The notes under the pieces were generated by a model, which saw only the letters and a list, made by a program, of their open reading frames with translations, was not told where the DNA came from and did not search any database. Positions 35,208-46,346 of a stretch of 64,000 nt of DNA are shown here, piece after piece. This DNA comes from Polyporus tsugae. Lineage: Eukaryota > Basidiomycota > Agaricomycetes > Polyporales > Polyporaceae. The translations under genes and the position numbers were made by a program. The stretch spans positions 2,294,001 through 2,358,000 of the forward strand of contig JAHRBS010000013.1 in NCBI GenBank assembly GCA_024305745.1. Reading direction: 5' to 3'. How positions within the stretch are numbered: position 1 is the first letter of the stretch; each line of letters starts with the position of its first letter.

Positions 35208-37416
35208 TGTGGTGTGTGTGCAGTTTGGTTCGGCATTCCTCGGAACTTCGGACAGACGTCGGACGTGTGGGCAGGTGCGAATGGGTGCTGGACATCGATC
35301 TCAGCTACGGTATAGGTATACTTGTGTTCTGTCTGCTGTATCTTAAGTTAATCTTTGTTCGGGTAGTTCACATTATATACGCTCGCTATCGCTGTAATTA
35401 TACGCTTCGCGTACGGACAACTACGTCTACATTCGGCATCGAAGGACAAGACCGATGTCGGTCCCGACCGGAATGTCATTAACCACCGGCCTCTAAGAGA
35501 GGGGCGACCGGGGCATCCAGCCAACTTTGTCCCGCCCATTCCCTGCCTGCCACTCCCTGCCTGCCACTGGTGGGCCCTGCAGCACACAATGCGTCCCGGA
35601 GCCTCGTGTTTAGTGACTTGGTGTGAAAGAGCGTCACGGTAAAGGGATTGTGAAGCTGATGCACGTGGATGACTCAAGGTGATCCAGGTGCCCGTTCGGG
35701 CGGGCTGCAGGCAGGGCTCTGACTCGAGGCGCGCTTGCATAAAAGACAGAAAACCGCGCGGCGGCCGGCTTCTTCCCTCCCCCACTTCCGCGAGTCTCTC
35801 TTGGCCTGTCTGTTCTGGTACCATGCCGCCTCGATCCTGCGTGCTCTCCGCCATTTCGTGCGATTTTTATGGGGCGTCTTGTGGGGCTTGGAGGATGTGG
35901 CGCGGTGCGAGGTTGTGACCGTTTGTGACGCCGTGCGGGTTACTTGGCGCTCGTTGGTCGGAGGTCCTGGGATACGGAACGAGCGTGGAAGACGGTTTTC
36001 GGGGCGGCGATTCGAGTCGGGTGAGAAGACCGGGGGGGTTCAGAGTTCAGAACCCAGTGGGTCGGCGATTGGTGGTCGGCGCTGTTCAGTGTTGGTGAGT
36101 TGCGGTCCTTGCCATATTCTTTGACAGATGTCGCCGATGGCGGCGGGGGCGGTAAATACTGCCAGTGCGGCAGAAGCAATGCGGCTCAGGCTCAGGTCAC
36201 GGTCGGCGAAGAGGGGGCTGTGGATCGTGAACGTTCAGCGCTCTCGTTCGACTCAATGCGACTTCGGTGCGGTCACAATTGGATGGAAGGGAAAGGAGCT
36301 GGCTGGGTGTCAATTGCACTGGGTGTTTCTGGTGAGTGATCGCGACGGGCTCGAGTGCTGACAGTGCTCGTTAGAGATGCGGGCGGGCCAACCCCGTCAC
36401 GGCGTAGGCTGTGTTGGCGTCCGAGGCAAACAGTGTTCTCTGCAGCGATGAGCGTTGTGAACCAATAAATGAGCAAGATGGTGGCAGCATCGAGCTATTC
36501 ATGTCGCCCTTTTCCCAGCGGTATTCAGAAGCCCCTTTCTGTCGACATGGCTCCTTTGATCTTCCCGGCGGTTCTCTCAGGATGGTCCTCGTCATGGACA
36601 ACATTGACATTCCCCTCGTCCTCCATGACGATTGGGCTGTCTTTGCGACTCGAGTCAGCTTCGCGCTCCGGGTCCGAGTCTAGGTGGTTCGTCAGCAGCG
36701 TCGCCTGAAATGCTGAGCAAGCAGGCTTCAAATTGCCAGTGGAAGGATGATCGAAAAGATGCAGGGCTTATCGCATTGGCGACGTGGACGGCGATGCTTT
36801 CGTTGGAAGTCGCCGGTCATGAGGCTTCGGGTGGCAGTGCGCCTGTGGATGAGCGCTCCGATGCCGGGACAATTGTTGTTGGAAGCTGCAGACCAGCTGC
36901 AGACGGTTGGCAATGGGACCAGGCCATTGGTCGCAGGACCGATGCATGTGGTCGGGGGGAATCCTCCTGGGGAGCGTGCCTGGGGGTGGTCTGCTGGCTT
37001 GTCAATGTCTGCAGTATGGCAAGGCGCGGTGAAGGCGGCCGGTGTCGGGAACGGTCGTCCACGCGAGCGTGGGGACAGGACGGGCAGCCGTCGGCGGCCA
37101 AATTTGACAATCAGCGCGATCGATGGCCGCTGATATTGGGCTTGGGGGACAGGTCGGACGTCGGATAAATGCACGACAGCCTGGGCGCGGGTGGCGGCCT
37201 GGCAGTTTATGGGAACGGGGCGGCGCAGGGCATGATAGCGGGGGGCGCGGGGGGGGCGGCCGCCCCTCGAGGCGTGCCCGACAGGAGACGGACATTGGAT
37301 CAATGAATGGGGGGCTGTGCTCACCGCCCTCGAGCGTCCTTGGCAGGCGCATACGAACGTGGGTGTAACCTGCCTTTTCTGCACGAAATCGCAACTTTCG
37401 GGATCGGAACTGGGGG

Positions 37417-37428
37417 TGACTCTGACTC
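37417..37428 (+). promoter_or_regulatory. tandem Gcn4-type half sites
   Basis: TGACTCTGACTC is two adjacent TGACTC cores, the half-site recognised by Gcn4/CPC1 bZIP factors, about 470 bases before the start of a bZIP gene of that type. Binding is inferred. Confidence 0.35.
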
Positions 37429-37804
37429 GAGGACCTGCGGTCGGGGCCGCAGCCAGATGCCGCCATGAAGGAGTCGCCGCGTGCGCTTTCGGCGACTGTG
37501 GACTGCGCGCGCAGGGCTGTCTTGGACGTTCTCAGAGACTTGAGAGTGATAGAATGAGCTCGTGGACTCGGAGGACGTGTACGGACGTGTATGTTCGTGG
37601 CTTTCTGAGCTGCGGAGGGGAAATTGGGAGCACATGGGCGTTGAAGCCAGGCACAGCCCCGGGCGTCTCTGAGTGCGAAATGCGGTGGAACGGAAGCGAT
37701 AAAAAGTGGGCCGAGTCAGATCATCGAGTTTCGTCCATCCCCTCTTCCACCCCCACATCCACATCCCTCGTACAGTCACTCACCACTGTCCGAGGCACCA
37801 ATCT

Positions 37805-37811
37805 TGACTCA
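37805..37811 (+). promoter_or_regulatory. Gcn4-type palindromic site TGACTCA
   Basis: A full TGACTCA site lies 88 bases before the bZIP start codon, just upstream of the likely 5' UTR intron. A further TGACTC core is on the minus strand at 37713-37718. Autoregulation is plausible but not shown. Confidence 0.4.
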
Positions 37812-37898
37812 GATCCCTTCTGAGCATTCCGTGAGTACTCATACCTCTCTCATTCCGTCCGTGTCGCCGTATTTCCGCTGCCAGTCGTTAAGCATTTC

Positions 37899-39575
37899 AT
37901 GCGACTCAACCGCGCAATGCACATGACCCCGTCCGTCCCGTCCTTCAACGAGTCGGCAGAGTCATCTTCATCCTCTACACTGCGCAACATGCCCTATATG
38001 ACGCACAAGTGGCTAGTTTCCGAGCCAGACGCGTCGCCAAGCGCAGCGTCCGGACCATCCTATTCTCCATCTCTTCCTCCATATACCCCTGTTCACGCTC
38101 CGTCGGCGGATCCATACGGCAATGACCCAACCGTTGTGAACGCACCACTGATTGCGCCGGCATCCCCTTCCAGACTCCTTCCTTCGCTAGCGGGTTTGTC
38201 GGCTGACAACCTCCCACTTCACCCCACCCCAACTCCCGCCTTGTTTCCCCCGCACTTTCCGCAACCACCACAACATCGACGCGAAAATGTTTTTCCCTAC
38301 CCTCTAAACGCGTCGTCTCCATACGACCGCCCGGACCGTCTTACCAGCCATGGTTCCTCGCATCCCGCCCAACTTGATGGTTTCCCACCTTCAAGCCCAT
38401 ACACCACTCAAAATGTCTCGCTAAATCACGCCTCTCACCGTCCTCGGACATCCCACCCGGTCTTCACCTCGACCTCGGCTTTGGCTGCTCACCATGGAAT
38501 CCCCCAATCGCTTCCTCCAGTTCCTCGAACATCCAAGTTTGCAGCTCCAGCTCCTCTTCCAGCGCCCCCACCAGAAGCTCCTGCCCTTCCAACACCAGAA
38601 TTCCAGTCTTTGTGCGCCCACTACTTGACCATGCTCTCGCAAAATCCCAAGGAGACACCGTCTGTCCCTGAGCTAGCCAACACCATGCACGACTTTGCGG
38701 ATCCCGACGGCGTTCAGGCGATCATGGACGTGCTCCAAGGTGTGTATGACCACGACCTCTATGGAGTCAGCGGGATTTACATGTATTGTGTAGGCACGAC
38801 GTGTCCAGTATCGCCCTTCAGCGAGTTCTTGACGTCGCCGATGGAAGATTCGCCCTTCGATGACTTCCTCACCACGCCTGCGCTCGGGTCCGCTGAGATG
38901 TCTGCCGGCCTGCTCACGAGCCCCGCAATTTTCGATGCCGATGCCTTCCCTGATATGGGAGAAGGATCGCTCTTCGGCGGTGGTTTTGACATGCTTGACT
39001 CCATGAAGACCCACTCTGTCGCGCCCCCGTCTCCGCCCAGCTTTGAGGACTTGTACACGATGCCATCGCCAATCACTCCTTCCCTCGACCCCACATCGCT
39101 TCACCCTTCGCCGCATCCTGGGACTATGCCCACCCCTGGCACGCCTGCCCGTCGCCTCCGCAAGTCCCTGCCCACTGGAACGCGGAAAAACATCTCCCCT
39201 GATTCGCTTGTGCCTCTCAACGCTCCCATTCAGACGCGCAAGTACGTCACGCCGTCGGCGACGTCGCGCAAGGAGGTTCCCACTGCTTGGCTCAAGAAGA
39301 AGCGTGCTCGGTCCCAGGCGTTTGGTGAGGAGGATGAGCTCGAGGACGATGTCAACCTCAACCCTGACGACGTGGACGCCATCGAGGCGAAGCGTCGTCA
39401 GAACACACTCGCAGCGCGTCGGAGCCGGAAGCGCAAGCTGGAGTATCAGCGAGAGTTGGAGGCGTCCGTGGAGCGCGAGAAGGAAGAGAAGGAGATATGG
39501 AAACAGCGGGCGATGCTCTACCACGCATTGCTTGAGCACCATGGACACGAGGTGCCGTCGTTCGATACTCCATGA
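37899..39575 (+). CDS. Gcn4/CPC1-like bZIP transcription factor
   Basis: An open frame of 558 residues. The C-terminus has a bZIP basic region (about residues 496-515, NTLAARRSRKRK) and a short leucine-zipper heptad pattern, the same spacing as in Gcn4/CPC1, activators of amino-acid biosynthesis genes. The rest is Pro/Ser-rich with an acidic, Phe-containing patch (PMEDSPFDDFLTTP) that resembles an activation domain. The start follows a probable 5' UTR intron. An in-frame 54-nt intron may lie at 38740-38793 (GTGTGT to TGTAG); splicing it gives 540 residues and a smoother Pro/Ser-rich region. Gcn4-type sites precede the gene. The zipper is short, with few leucines at heptad positions, so partner choice may differ from yeast Gcn4. 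Confidence 0.82.
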   Translation: MRLNRAMHMTPSVPSFNESAESSSSSTLRNMPYMTHKWLVSEPDASPSAASGPSYSPSLPPYTPVHAPSADPYGNDPTVVNAPLIAPASPSRLLPSLAGLSADNLPLHPTPTPALFPPHFPQPPQHRRENVFPYPLNASSPYDRPDRLTSHGSSHPAQLDGFPPSSPYTTQNVSLNHASHRPRTSHPVFTSTSALAAHHGIPQSLPPVPRTSKFAAPAPLPAPPPEAPALPTPEFQSLCAHYLTMLSQNPKETPSVPELANTMHDFADPDGVQAIMDVLQGVYDHDLYGVSGIYMYCVGTTCPVSPFSEFLTSPMEDSPFDDFLTTPALGSAEMSAGLLTSPAIFDADAFPDMGEGSLFGGGFDMLDSMKTHSVAPPSPPSFEDLYTMPSPITPSLDPTSLHPSPHPGTMPTPGTPARRLRKSLPTGTRKNISPDSLVPLNAPIQTRKYVTPSATSRKEVPTAWLKKKRARSQAFGEEDELEDDVNLNPDDVDAIEAKRRQNTLAARRSRKRKLEYQRELEASVEREKEEKEIWKQRAMLYHALLEHHGHEVPSFDTP

Positions 39576-40132
39576 ACGCTGAATTCGCTCTCTCTTTTCC
39601 ACCCCTCTTGACGTTGTTTGAGTATACCTTATGCGTTATGTTCCCCTATCCGTTTCATCATCAGCTCTCTGAACCAATGCCACCGCATTATTTCTGTGGC
39701 CTTCGCTACTCCCTTCTCGTCTTCCCCCTTTCCCCACCCACTTGCGCTTGGAGTAGCGTCGTACATCCCCCACTCCCCCATGCTCCCTTTTCGTCGTCGA
39801 TATAAATGCAAAATCCATCGCTAATGTTCAGTCGGTGTGATAGTACCCGACTTCCCATTCACTTCCCCCCTTATCTCTCGCATGTCTCGTCATACTCGTC
39901 GACGTAGTGAATTGAATGTGAATGTTGTGTTGTATACTGGAACGTCTGTTCAGTGTTTCAGTGTGCGTCTGGTTTGCCAACGTGTCCGCGAACTGTTTGT
40001 CGCGTGGAAGGCATTCAATATGGGAACATCGGAATCATAAGCAGCATCTTGACGAAGGATAGCTCGCACCCAGTGTCACGCACGGCCATCTTCTGCGGCA
40101 AAGTCTCGCTCAATAGAGGGTGAAAGGACTGC
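39576..40132. other. intergenic region
   Basis: About 560 bases holding the 3' UTR of the bZIP gene and the promoter of the GDA1-type gene. C/T-rich; no coding exon supported. Confidence 0.5.
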
Positions 40133-42153
40133 ATGCGGCTGCGCAGCGGCATTCCACCTTCCCTGATTCTCGACGACCACGACAGCACCAACTCGACGCC
40201 CTCGTCGGACACGCCCCTCATTTCTTCTTCCTCTACCTCGACGACGTTGGCACCAGAGCCTCTTCCCCACTCTTCTTCCGTGAGCATCGCCGACGGCTCA
40301 GGAGGTTATCAGTCTAACAAGGCGACCCGGCGACGGTCTACGAAAAGCAGCATGTTCTCACCTCGGAGCAGCAACTACGAGAGACTAGAGGGCGGCATGG
40401 GCCCGAGCAGGAACGGCGGCGGGAGGAGGTTTGCGTGGAAGAAATTCGCGATTGGGGCGGCGGTGTTGATTGGCTTGGTGTACTTCTTTGGGCCGCGGAA
40501 GGAGGACTTGGACGACTATATGCCTTGTGAGTTGTCGACGTGCTTCTCCATTTCCCCGCGTACCCGCTCCCCCATTGTGTTGTGTCCGGAAGACTGAAGG
40601 ACGGTAACACGATGCAGCCATTATGAAGCCGGACGGACGGCCAGTCGAGGACTTCGACCTGCCCCCTGCGCCCGGACCCACACAACGGCCACACGACAGC
40701 GGCGTCTCGACGACCCCCTCGACACGCCCGACAGACCCCGCGAGCGACGGCGACCTGACGAAGACGCACTACTGCACGAAGCCACACAAGGACGGCGTGC
40801 CGCTCGTCCAGTTCGCGCTCATGGTCGACGCGGGCTCGACGGGCTCGCGCATCCACATCTACAAGTTCAACAACTGCGGGCCGTCGCCCGCGTACGAGTA
40901 CGAGGTGTTCAAGCAGCGCCAGCCGGGCCTATCGGACTACCGCGGCAACCCGAGCGCGGCGGCAGAGAGCCTCGACGAGCTCCTCGCGGAGGCGCTGCGC
41001 GTCGTGCCCGAGTCCCTGCGCAAGTGCACGCCGATCGAGGTGAAGGCGACGGCGGGGCTGAGAAGGCTCGGCACGCAGGAGGCGGCGGACATCCTCAAGG
41101 CGGTGCGGCGGCGGCTCGAGGAGCGCTATCCGTTCAGCCTGCACGGCGAGAGCGCGGTCGAGATCATGGAGGGCCGGGACGAGGGCGTGTACGCGTGGCT
41201 GACGGCGAACTACCTGCTCAAGACGCTGTCGAAGGACACTAAGGGGAAGACGCAGCCGTACGCGGTGCTTGACCTCGGAGGGGCGTCGACGCAGATCGTG
41301 TTCCAGCCGACGTTCGACATGGCGAAGCCGGACTCGTCGCTCGAAGAGGGCGAACACAAGTACGAGCTCAAGTACGACGGCGCGACGCGCGTGCTGTACC
41401 AGCACTCGTACTTGGGATACGGGCTCATGGTCGCGAGGGAGCACGTGCATCGCCTCGTCGAGTTCATGGGCGACCTGCGCGGCGCGAGCCACGGCAAGGA
41501 CGCTGTGGTGGCGAGCCCGTGCTTGGCCAAGGGAACGGAGAAGCTGGTGGAGATCGACGACGGGCGGCTGGGCGAGAAGTTCAACGTGACGATGAAGGGC
41601 GAGGACATTGGCAGCTACGAGTCCTGCAACCGGGTCGTGGAGCTGGTCATGGCCAAGGACGCGTACGTCGCCGCTATCATGTCTCCTTCTGAGTGCGTGC
41701 TAATATACATGAGCTAGCGTCTGCAAGGTCAAGCCTTGCTCGTTTAACGGTGTATATCAGCCCTCCCTCCTCGAGACCTTCCCCCATGGCAAGATCCTCC
41801 TCCTTTCCTACTTCTACGACCGTCTCAACCCCTTCCTTGCCGCGAAGATCAACGCCCCCAAGAAACCCATCCACATCTCCACCTTCGCTGACCTGGCGAA
41901 GACTGTTTGCGAAGGCCCAGCGGCGTGGAAGGACCACTGGGACTCGGACAAGGACCTCATGAAGGAGCTCAAAGGCCGTCCCGAGTGGTGTCTCGACCTG
42001 ACGTTCATGCATGCACTCCTTCGGCTCGGGTACGAGTTCAGCGGTGATCGCGAGGTCGAACTCGGGAAGCAGATCGACGGCACAGAGCTCGGATGGTGTC
42101 TCGGCGCGACGATCAAGATGGTCACCGGCGCGGAGCTCAAGTGCAAGGTCTGA
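40133..42153 (+). CDS. GDA1: GDA1/CD39 family Golgi nucleoside diphosphatase
   Basis: Exons 40133-40526, 40618-41662 and 41718-42153 give 624 residues. A Ser-rich cytoplasmic tail is followed by a single membrane segment (about residues 104-118, IGAAVLIGLVYFF), so this is a type II membrane protein. The lumenal part has the apyrase conserved regions in order: VDAGSTGSRIH (about 202), ATAGLRRLG (about 274), GRDEGVYAWLTANYL (about 315) and LDLGGASTQIVF (about 349). Cysteines cluster in the C-terminal half. The family hydrolyses GDP and UDP released by glycosyltransferases in the Golgi, keeping nucleotide-sugar import running. The symbol follows the yeast guanosine diphosphatase; a broader apyrase activity cannot be excluded. 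The middle exon is extremely GC-rich, producing long antisense shadow frames. Confidence 0.9.
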
Positions 42154-42307
42154 GATACCCCCTTGTAGACCTTGTTGTGTTGAGCTGTATTCTTCCATAC
42201 CCTATAGTTCGTAGATGTAATGGTATGTAATGGATAGATTGTTTGGATACGTCCGCGAACATCAGAATGTCGTGAGAGACATTGCAAAGATCTAGTGGGG
42301 ATCGAGC

Positions 42308-43337
42308 TTAGGCGAGTACCGGTCTATCCCTCCTGGAGTCAGTGTAAGAAGGCAACTCGTCGTCTGCTCCGCCCAGGTCGCCCGGCGACATCCCCACATG
42401 TCCCTGCACCTTCCAGTTGTTGCCCTCCTTCCACTCAAAGTCCCAACCAGCACCAAAGTTGACTTCAAACTCGGCCTCGCCAGGCCCAGTCACACCAATC
42501 GCAGCGTACACGTCGTGCTGCTTGCGCGGCATGAAGACGCCTGTGAACGCAGTACTCAAGTGTCTCCCATTGTGCGTCCAGAAGAGCTCTCCAGTCGCGA
42601 ACCTATAACCCATGCCGATGACGTGTCCTGCCTCGATGGAGAATTCGCCGGCGTAGGCTCGTCCGCCGTCTGGGTCCTCGAAGAACGTCGAGCAGTCGTC
42701 TGTGTGGAAGCCGGCGCTGAGCCGATTCCACCCCGGCATGCGCCAGCCGGGGTAAGGACGGCAGGCCATTCCTGACAGCGATCGGGAGATGAGCCACGAG
42801 AGAACGGTGTGGGACATAGCAAGCTGCACAGATGCCATTGTACCACTCACCGATGGCGACACTTCCAGGCTGTGGCGGCACGCGAACCATCTTCACCTCG
42901 TAGTACACGCCCTCCTTATCGCGGGTGTCGTACAGACCGGCGAGGATCGGGAGGGTGCTGAAGATGCACGAGTCCGGGCAGTCGTAATTGGACGCGACGC
43001 GTATGGTGCCGTTCTTGTTTCCGTTGTGGATTATCCCCTTGAAGGACCGCCCCTCGACCGTGGTGGGGAGTTCGAGGTCCCATGCGCCGCAGCCCTGCGC
43101 ACGGATGCGCTCGATCGTCTCGGATGGGAGAAGTCGAGAGGATGCAAGGGGATGCTTGAGACAGAAGTTCTCTGCTGACTTGTAGTCCTGATCAGCGGCG
43201 TCGGCGTAGCGGCCTTCGGGGCGGATTTCTTCGTCGCAGGGATTCCAACTGGGTGGCGCGTCGGATGGAAAGTCCTTCGCTCGCTCCTTGCCCTTGGACT
43301 TCGAGGAAGAATGCAATGCTGCCTTTAGCCACGACAT
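42308..43337 (-). CDS. SPRY-domain protein
   Basis: Exons 43337-42851 and 42771-42308 give 316 residues; the 79-nt intron is GT-AG. A charged, Lys/Ser-rich N-terminus leads into a SPRY/B30.2-like domain (about residues 100-265) with YYEVKM, GWNRLSAGFHTDD, the GHVIGMGYRFATGELFWTHNG core and the closing FEVNFG. This layout resembles Ssh4/Ear1-type and RanBPM-type SPRY proteins, which act as scaffolds or ubiquitin-ligase adaptors for membrane protein sorting. No membrane segment or LisH/CTLH domain is seen, so the precise relation is open. It is tail-to-tail with the GDA1-type gene (154 bases apart) and divergent from the C11 gene. Confidence 0.82.
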
Positions 43338-43820
43338 GATCCCGAGTCTGCGGCAGCACTAATCCCAGGCGATGGGGAGCTTCGTCGTCGGCAGAGAGGG
43401 GTGGTGGTTGTCTGGGTAGGAGGAATCCAGGACTCCCAACGAGCGAGCGCAGAACCCTGCCTCTGTTGTCGGAGTTGACGAGAGATGAGAGGGAGTGCAG
43501 CAGGCTGTGCGGGTGGCGTTGGTCCTACACGGCCACGTCCAGGTCAGAAGTTCTCGGTAGGATTGCGCACAATAAGCCCTACATAGCAGACCTGGCTGTA
43601 TTCTGCAATCAAGACCTTACCCCAGTGTGAAGCCAAGTACTTACTATGGTGTTAGTAGGATCAAAGTAGGATCCAAGGCTCAAGCCTATTGAAAAGCGCC
43701 CAACGTGCACAGCGGGCGGCAATTTGTTTGTGCTAGACTTGGAAGTGAACAAATCGCCAAGCTACAAGACAAACCACGAGGGCCGTACCTTCCTCAGAAA
43801 AATTCTGTGGACATATTTAC
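43338..43820. other. divergent promoter region
   Basis: A 483-base gap between the SPRY gene (minus) and the Pol III C11 gene (plus). No TATA box is obvious, as expected for a housekeeping pair. Confidence 0.5.
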
Positions 43821-44392
43821 ATGCTTTTCTGCCCGAACTGTGCCAATCTCCTCGTCATTTCGGCGGAAACGGGATACAACAAGTGGGCATGTAATACTTG
43901 CGCATACGAATTTCCGATCACGAAGCAGGTGAGCGGTTTCTAACTAAGAGCCTCGAAGACGGTGTCGGCTGCTGACGGCGCGAATGTGTAGATGACGTCG
44001 CGGACGAAGCTAAAACGCAAAGAGGTCGACGATGTCCTCGGCGGAGAGGATCAATGGAAACATGCAGACTCCACGACCGGTATGATTCCTGACTCGACAG
44101 TATGCTTCGGCGTGGTCACTGACTTCAAGTTGCCTTTGCGTTACAATGTAGCAACATGTCCGAAATGCGACAACGGTCGTGCATATTTCTATCAGCTGCA
44201 GATCAGGTCCGCAGACGAACCGATGACGACATGTACGTGTACCTTGTTTTCGGACGTCGTCTCTGCCTGACTAGATCCCTCCCCAATCTCGACAGTTTAC
44301 CGGTATGCCCGATGTCGCATTCGTTTACATGGCGGAAATACTGACGAAAATGCAGCTGTACGGCGTGCGCCAACAATTGGCGAGAAAACTAA
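43821..44392 (+). CDS. RPC11: RNA polymerase III subunit C11 (Rpc11-type)
   Basis: Exons 43821-43928, 43992-44079, 44152-44232, 44296-44302 and 44356-44392 give 106 residues, the usual length. The N-terminal zinc ribbon has FCPNCANLL and WACNTCAYEFPI. The C-terminal TFIIS-like ribbon has CPKCDNGRAYFYQLQIRSAD followed by FYRCTACANNWRE, including the acidic RSADEP hairpin that stimulates transcript cleavage. The subunit is needed for termination, RNA cleavage and reinitiation by RNA polymerase III. Exon 4 is only 7 nt; it is required to join EPMTT to FYRC, and both flanking introns are GT-AG. It lies head-to-head with the SPRY gene and its 3' end faces the unknown gene at 44719. Confidence 0.93.
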
Positions 44393-44718
44393 GCTTCGGG
44401 ACACTCTCGAACCGCTTTCTGTTTCTAGGAGCCACTCGGGTAGCGAGCGTTCAAGTTGTATGAGGACGATGTTCGCGAGCTTGACGATCACTACGGCCAC
44501 GTAACCTCATTCTTCAGGCATAAACGACCTCTGTGCAGTGTACTGTCATTTATGTACAACAGCCTTACGACCTCCGCGGACCGATCGCTTCACCTTGGGC
44601 AACGAAAGAGATCTCCCCGTCGCCTCTCGGGCTTTATCGATACATTGTACAAGAAATACAAGATAGAAGGCATAGCATATCCCTACACCACCACGACGTA
44701 TTTCCGGAGAGGAAACAG
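44393..44718. other. convergent 3' region
   Basis: About 330 bases between the stop of the C11 gene and the stop of the minus-strand unknown gene. No other feature supported. Confidence 0.5.
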
Positions 44719-46346
44719 CTACAAGCTCTGCAGTTTGTCCAAGAAGATTGCCCACTCCACGACGGTAACTCCGCGCTTCAACGCCTCCTCCTTGACCTCC
44801 CTGTCCCTAGTGTCGTCGCTCAGCCTAGCAATCGCGCGCAGGTGGTCGACACGCTTGATCCCGAGATCATCTAGGATCGGGGCGATGTGCAGCAGCGAAG
44901 GGTCGCAGGACGACAAGATGATTTCGACCGAGGACGTGGACAACACCCGCCGCATACTGCCTTCCTCGTGCGGCTGGCCGTGCAGGTTGTTGTTGCCCTT
45001 CGCAGGGGCCGGGCTCGACGAGCTTGCCTGGCTACCGGTGAGGGGAGGGGTTTGCGGATACGACATCATGTACTGTGATCGATCCTGTGAGTCATGAAAG
45101 TATGCGTGCGATAAGTTGATACTACACACCTCGCTCCTCTCCAGCGATTTCCTGTGCGCATGCCGGCGCAGCGTCGGCGACGGCGGGGACTGCATCCTGC
45201 TCAGCGTCGGGCTCGACGGCGTCGTGACGTCCCGCCCCTGCGATATAGGCGAGAACAGCTCCTTGGGCATCCCGCCCTTCGTCGGATGCTGATAAGACAC
45301 AATGTACTAATCGAAATGATCAGAAGCCTCTCTCACCCCGGTAACGTATACGAAGACCTTACCTCGCTCCGCTCGTATGAAGCCCTCACAGGTTTCCCAC
45401 CTGCGGCACCCCTCGCGCTTCCCCTCTTCGTCCCGCTCCCGTCCATGCTCTCCGCATACCTTGGCCGCTCGCTCGCGACCCGCCTCAACCTTGCATCCGA
45501 GTTCGAGTTCGCAGTGCTGGACGGGACCGGTCGGTGCCCACGAAGCCTCGTATGCGCATGGCTGTCCCCCGCGTCGCTCCGCAGCTCCTCGCGGCCCTCG
45601 TTGGTGCCGCCGACGCTGCTCGCGGCGACGCGCTCGCGCCAGAGGGAGATGGTGCGCACGGGCGAGTCCTCGAGGACGTGCTGCTCGACGAGCTCGATCT
45701 TCCCCTTCTTGCCCGACACCTCCCGCGCGTTCTCCGGCGGGGGCACGGGTATGAGGGGCTCGTGCTCCCGATCCCGCCGTCCGGCACCACCGAGCCTCGA
45801 CGAGCCCCGGAGGCTCTCGCTGACGCTTCCGCTCGTGGTGCTGCGGCGTATCCCGAGGGCGCCGACGCGTGCTTGGGTTTGGTTCTGACTTTGTTCGAGT
45901 TGCTGCTGCTGCTGCTGCTGTTCAAGGAGCTGAGCCTGGAAGTGCTGGTACTGCCGCTCCTGTGCGCGCGCCGCACTCTCCATCTGGCCCGACAGCATCC
46001 GTTCCATCTCCGTCACGTAGTTGCGGTACCCGCTCACGCTCTCGTCGTACTCCGGGTGCCCGTCCTGTTCATGGTCGTGGTGATCGTCGTGGTCGTGGTC
46101 GCCAGGGTGCCACTCCGTCGGGACCTCGGTCGTGTAGGCGTCGAAGTTGTCGTCGAGCGGGATGCTCGTGGGCGCTGCGGAGGTCGACGAGCGCATACGA
46201 CGGAGGTGCCTCGTGCGGCGAGCGGGGCCGCCGATCCCGGACTGTGAGCCGGAGAGGATGGTAGTTGTTTCGAGGTCGCGGGTGCGCGTAAGACGGTGCG
46301 GAGAGTGGGAGTAGTAGGCCTCGCTGGCGATGTCGGAGAGGTACAT
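44719..46346 (-). CDS. protein of unknown function, low complexity, His/Gln-rich
   Basis: Exons 46346-45363 and 45306-44719 give 523 residues; the 56-nt intron is phase 0. I do not recognise the family. Visible features are a His/Asp-rich patch (HDHDDHHDHEQD) near residue 85, a Gln run followed by Gln-rich coil near residue 145, a basic Arg/Ser-rich middle and Ser/Pro stretches. The last 60 residues look like a small compact helical domain (LHIAPILDDLGI, WAIFLDKLQSL), similar in pattern to a SAM-type domain. An optional in-frame intron of 45 nt may lie at 45129-45085; splicing it gives 508 residues. The motif ERSE followed by Tyr and Gln occurs at both exon junctions. The gene is convergent with C11. 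Confidence 0.65.
45901..45921. repeat. TGC/GCA triplet repeat
   Basis: Seven TGC units on the plus strand, encoding a short polyglutamine run on the minus-strand unknown gene. A candidate length-variable microsatellite. Confidence 0.8.

Larger units (their letters stand above)
35208..37898. other. long upstream region of the bZIP gene
   Basis: About 2.7 kb with no supported gene; the open frames are GC-rich and without family signature. It should contain the 3' UTR of the RhoGAP gene and a long promoter or 5' leader of the bZIP gene. A probable 5' UTR intron runs 37831-37884 (GTGAGT to CCAG). A GATAAAAAG element near 37698 could serve as a TATA-like site. Confidence 0.5.

Noticed and set aside
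38673..39602. 309-codon open frame on the minus strand
   Set aside because: It is the antisense shadow of the GC-rich bZIP coding sequence; composition is Arg/Leu-rich with no domain, and the plus strand has the bZIP basic region.
40929..41492. 187-codon open frame on the minus strand
   Set aside because: Antisense shadow of the GDA1-type exon 2, which carries all apyrase motifs on the plus strand.
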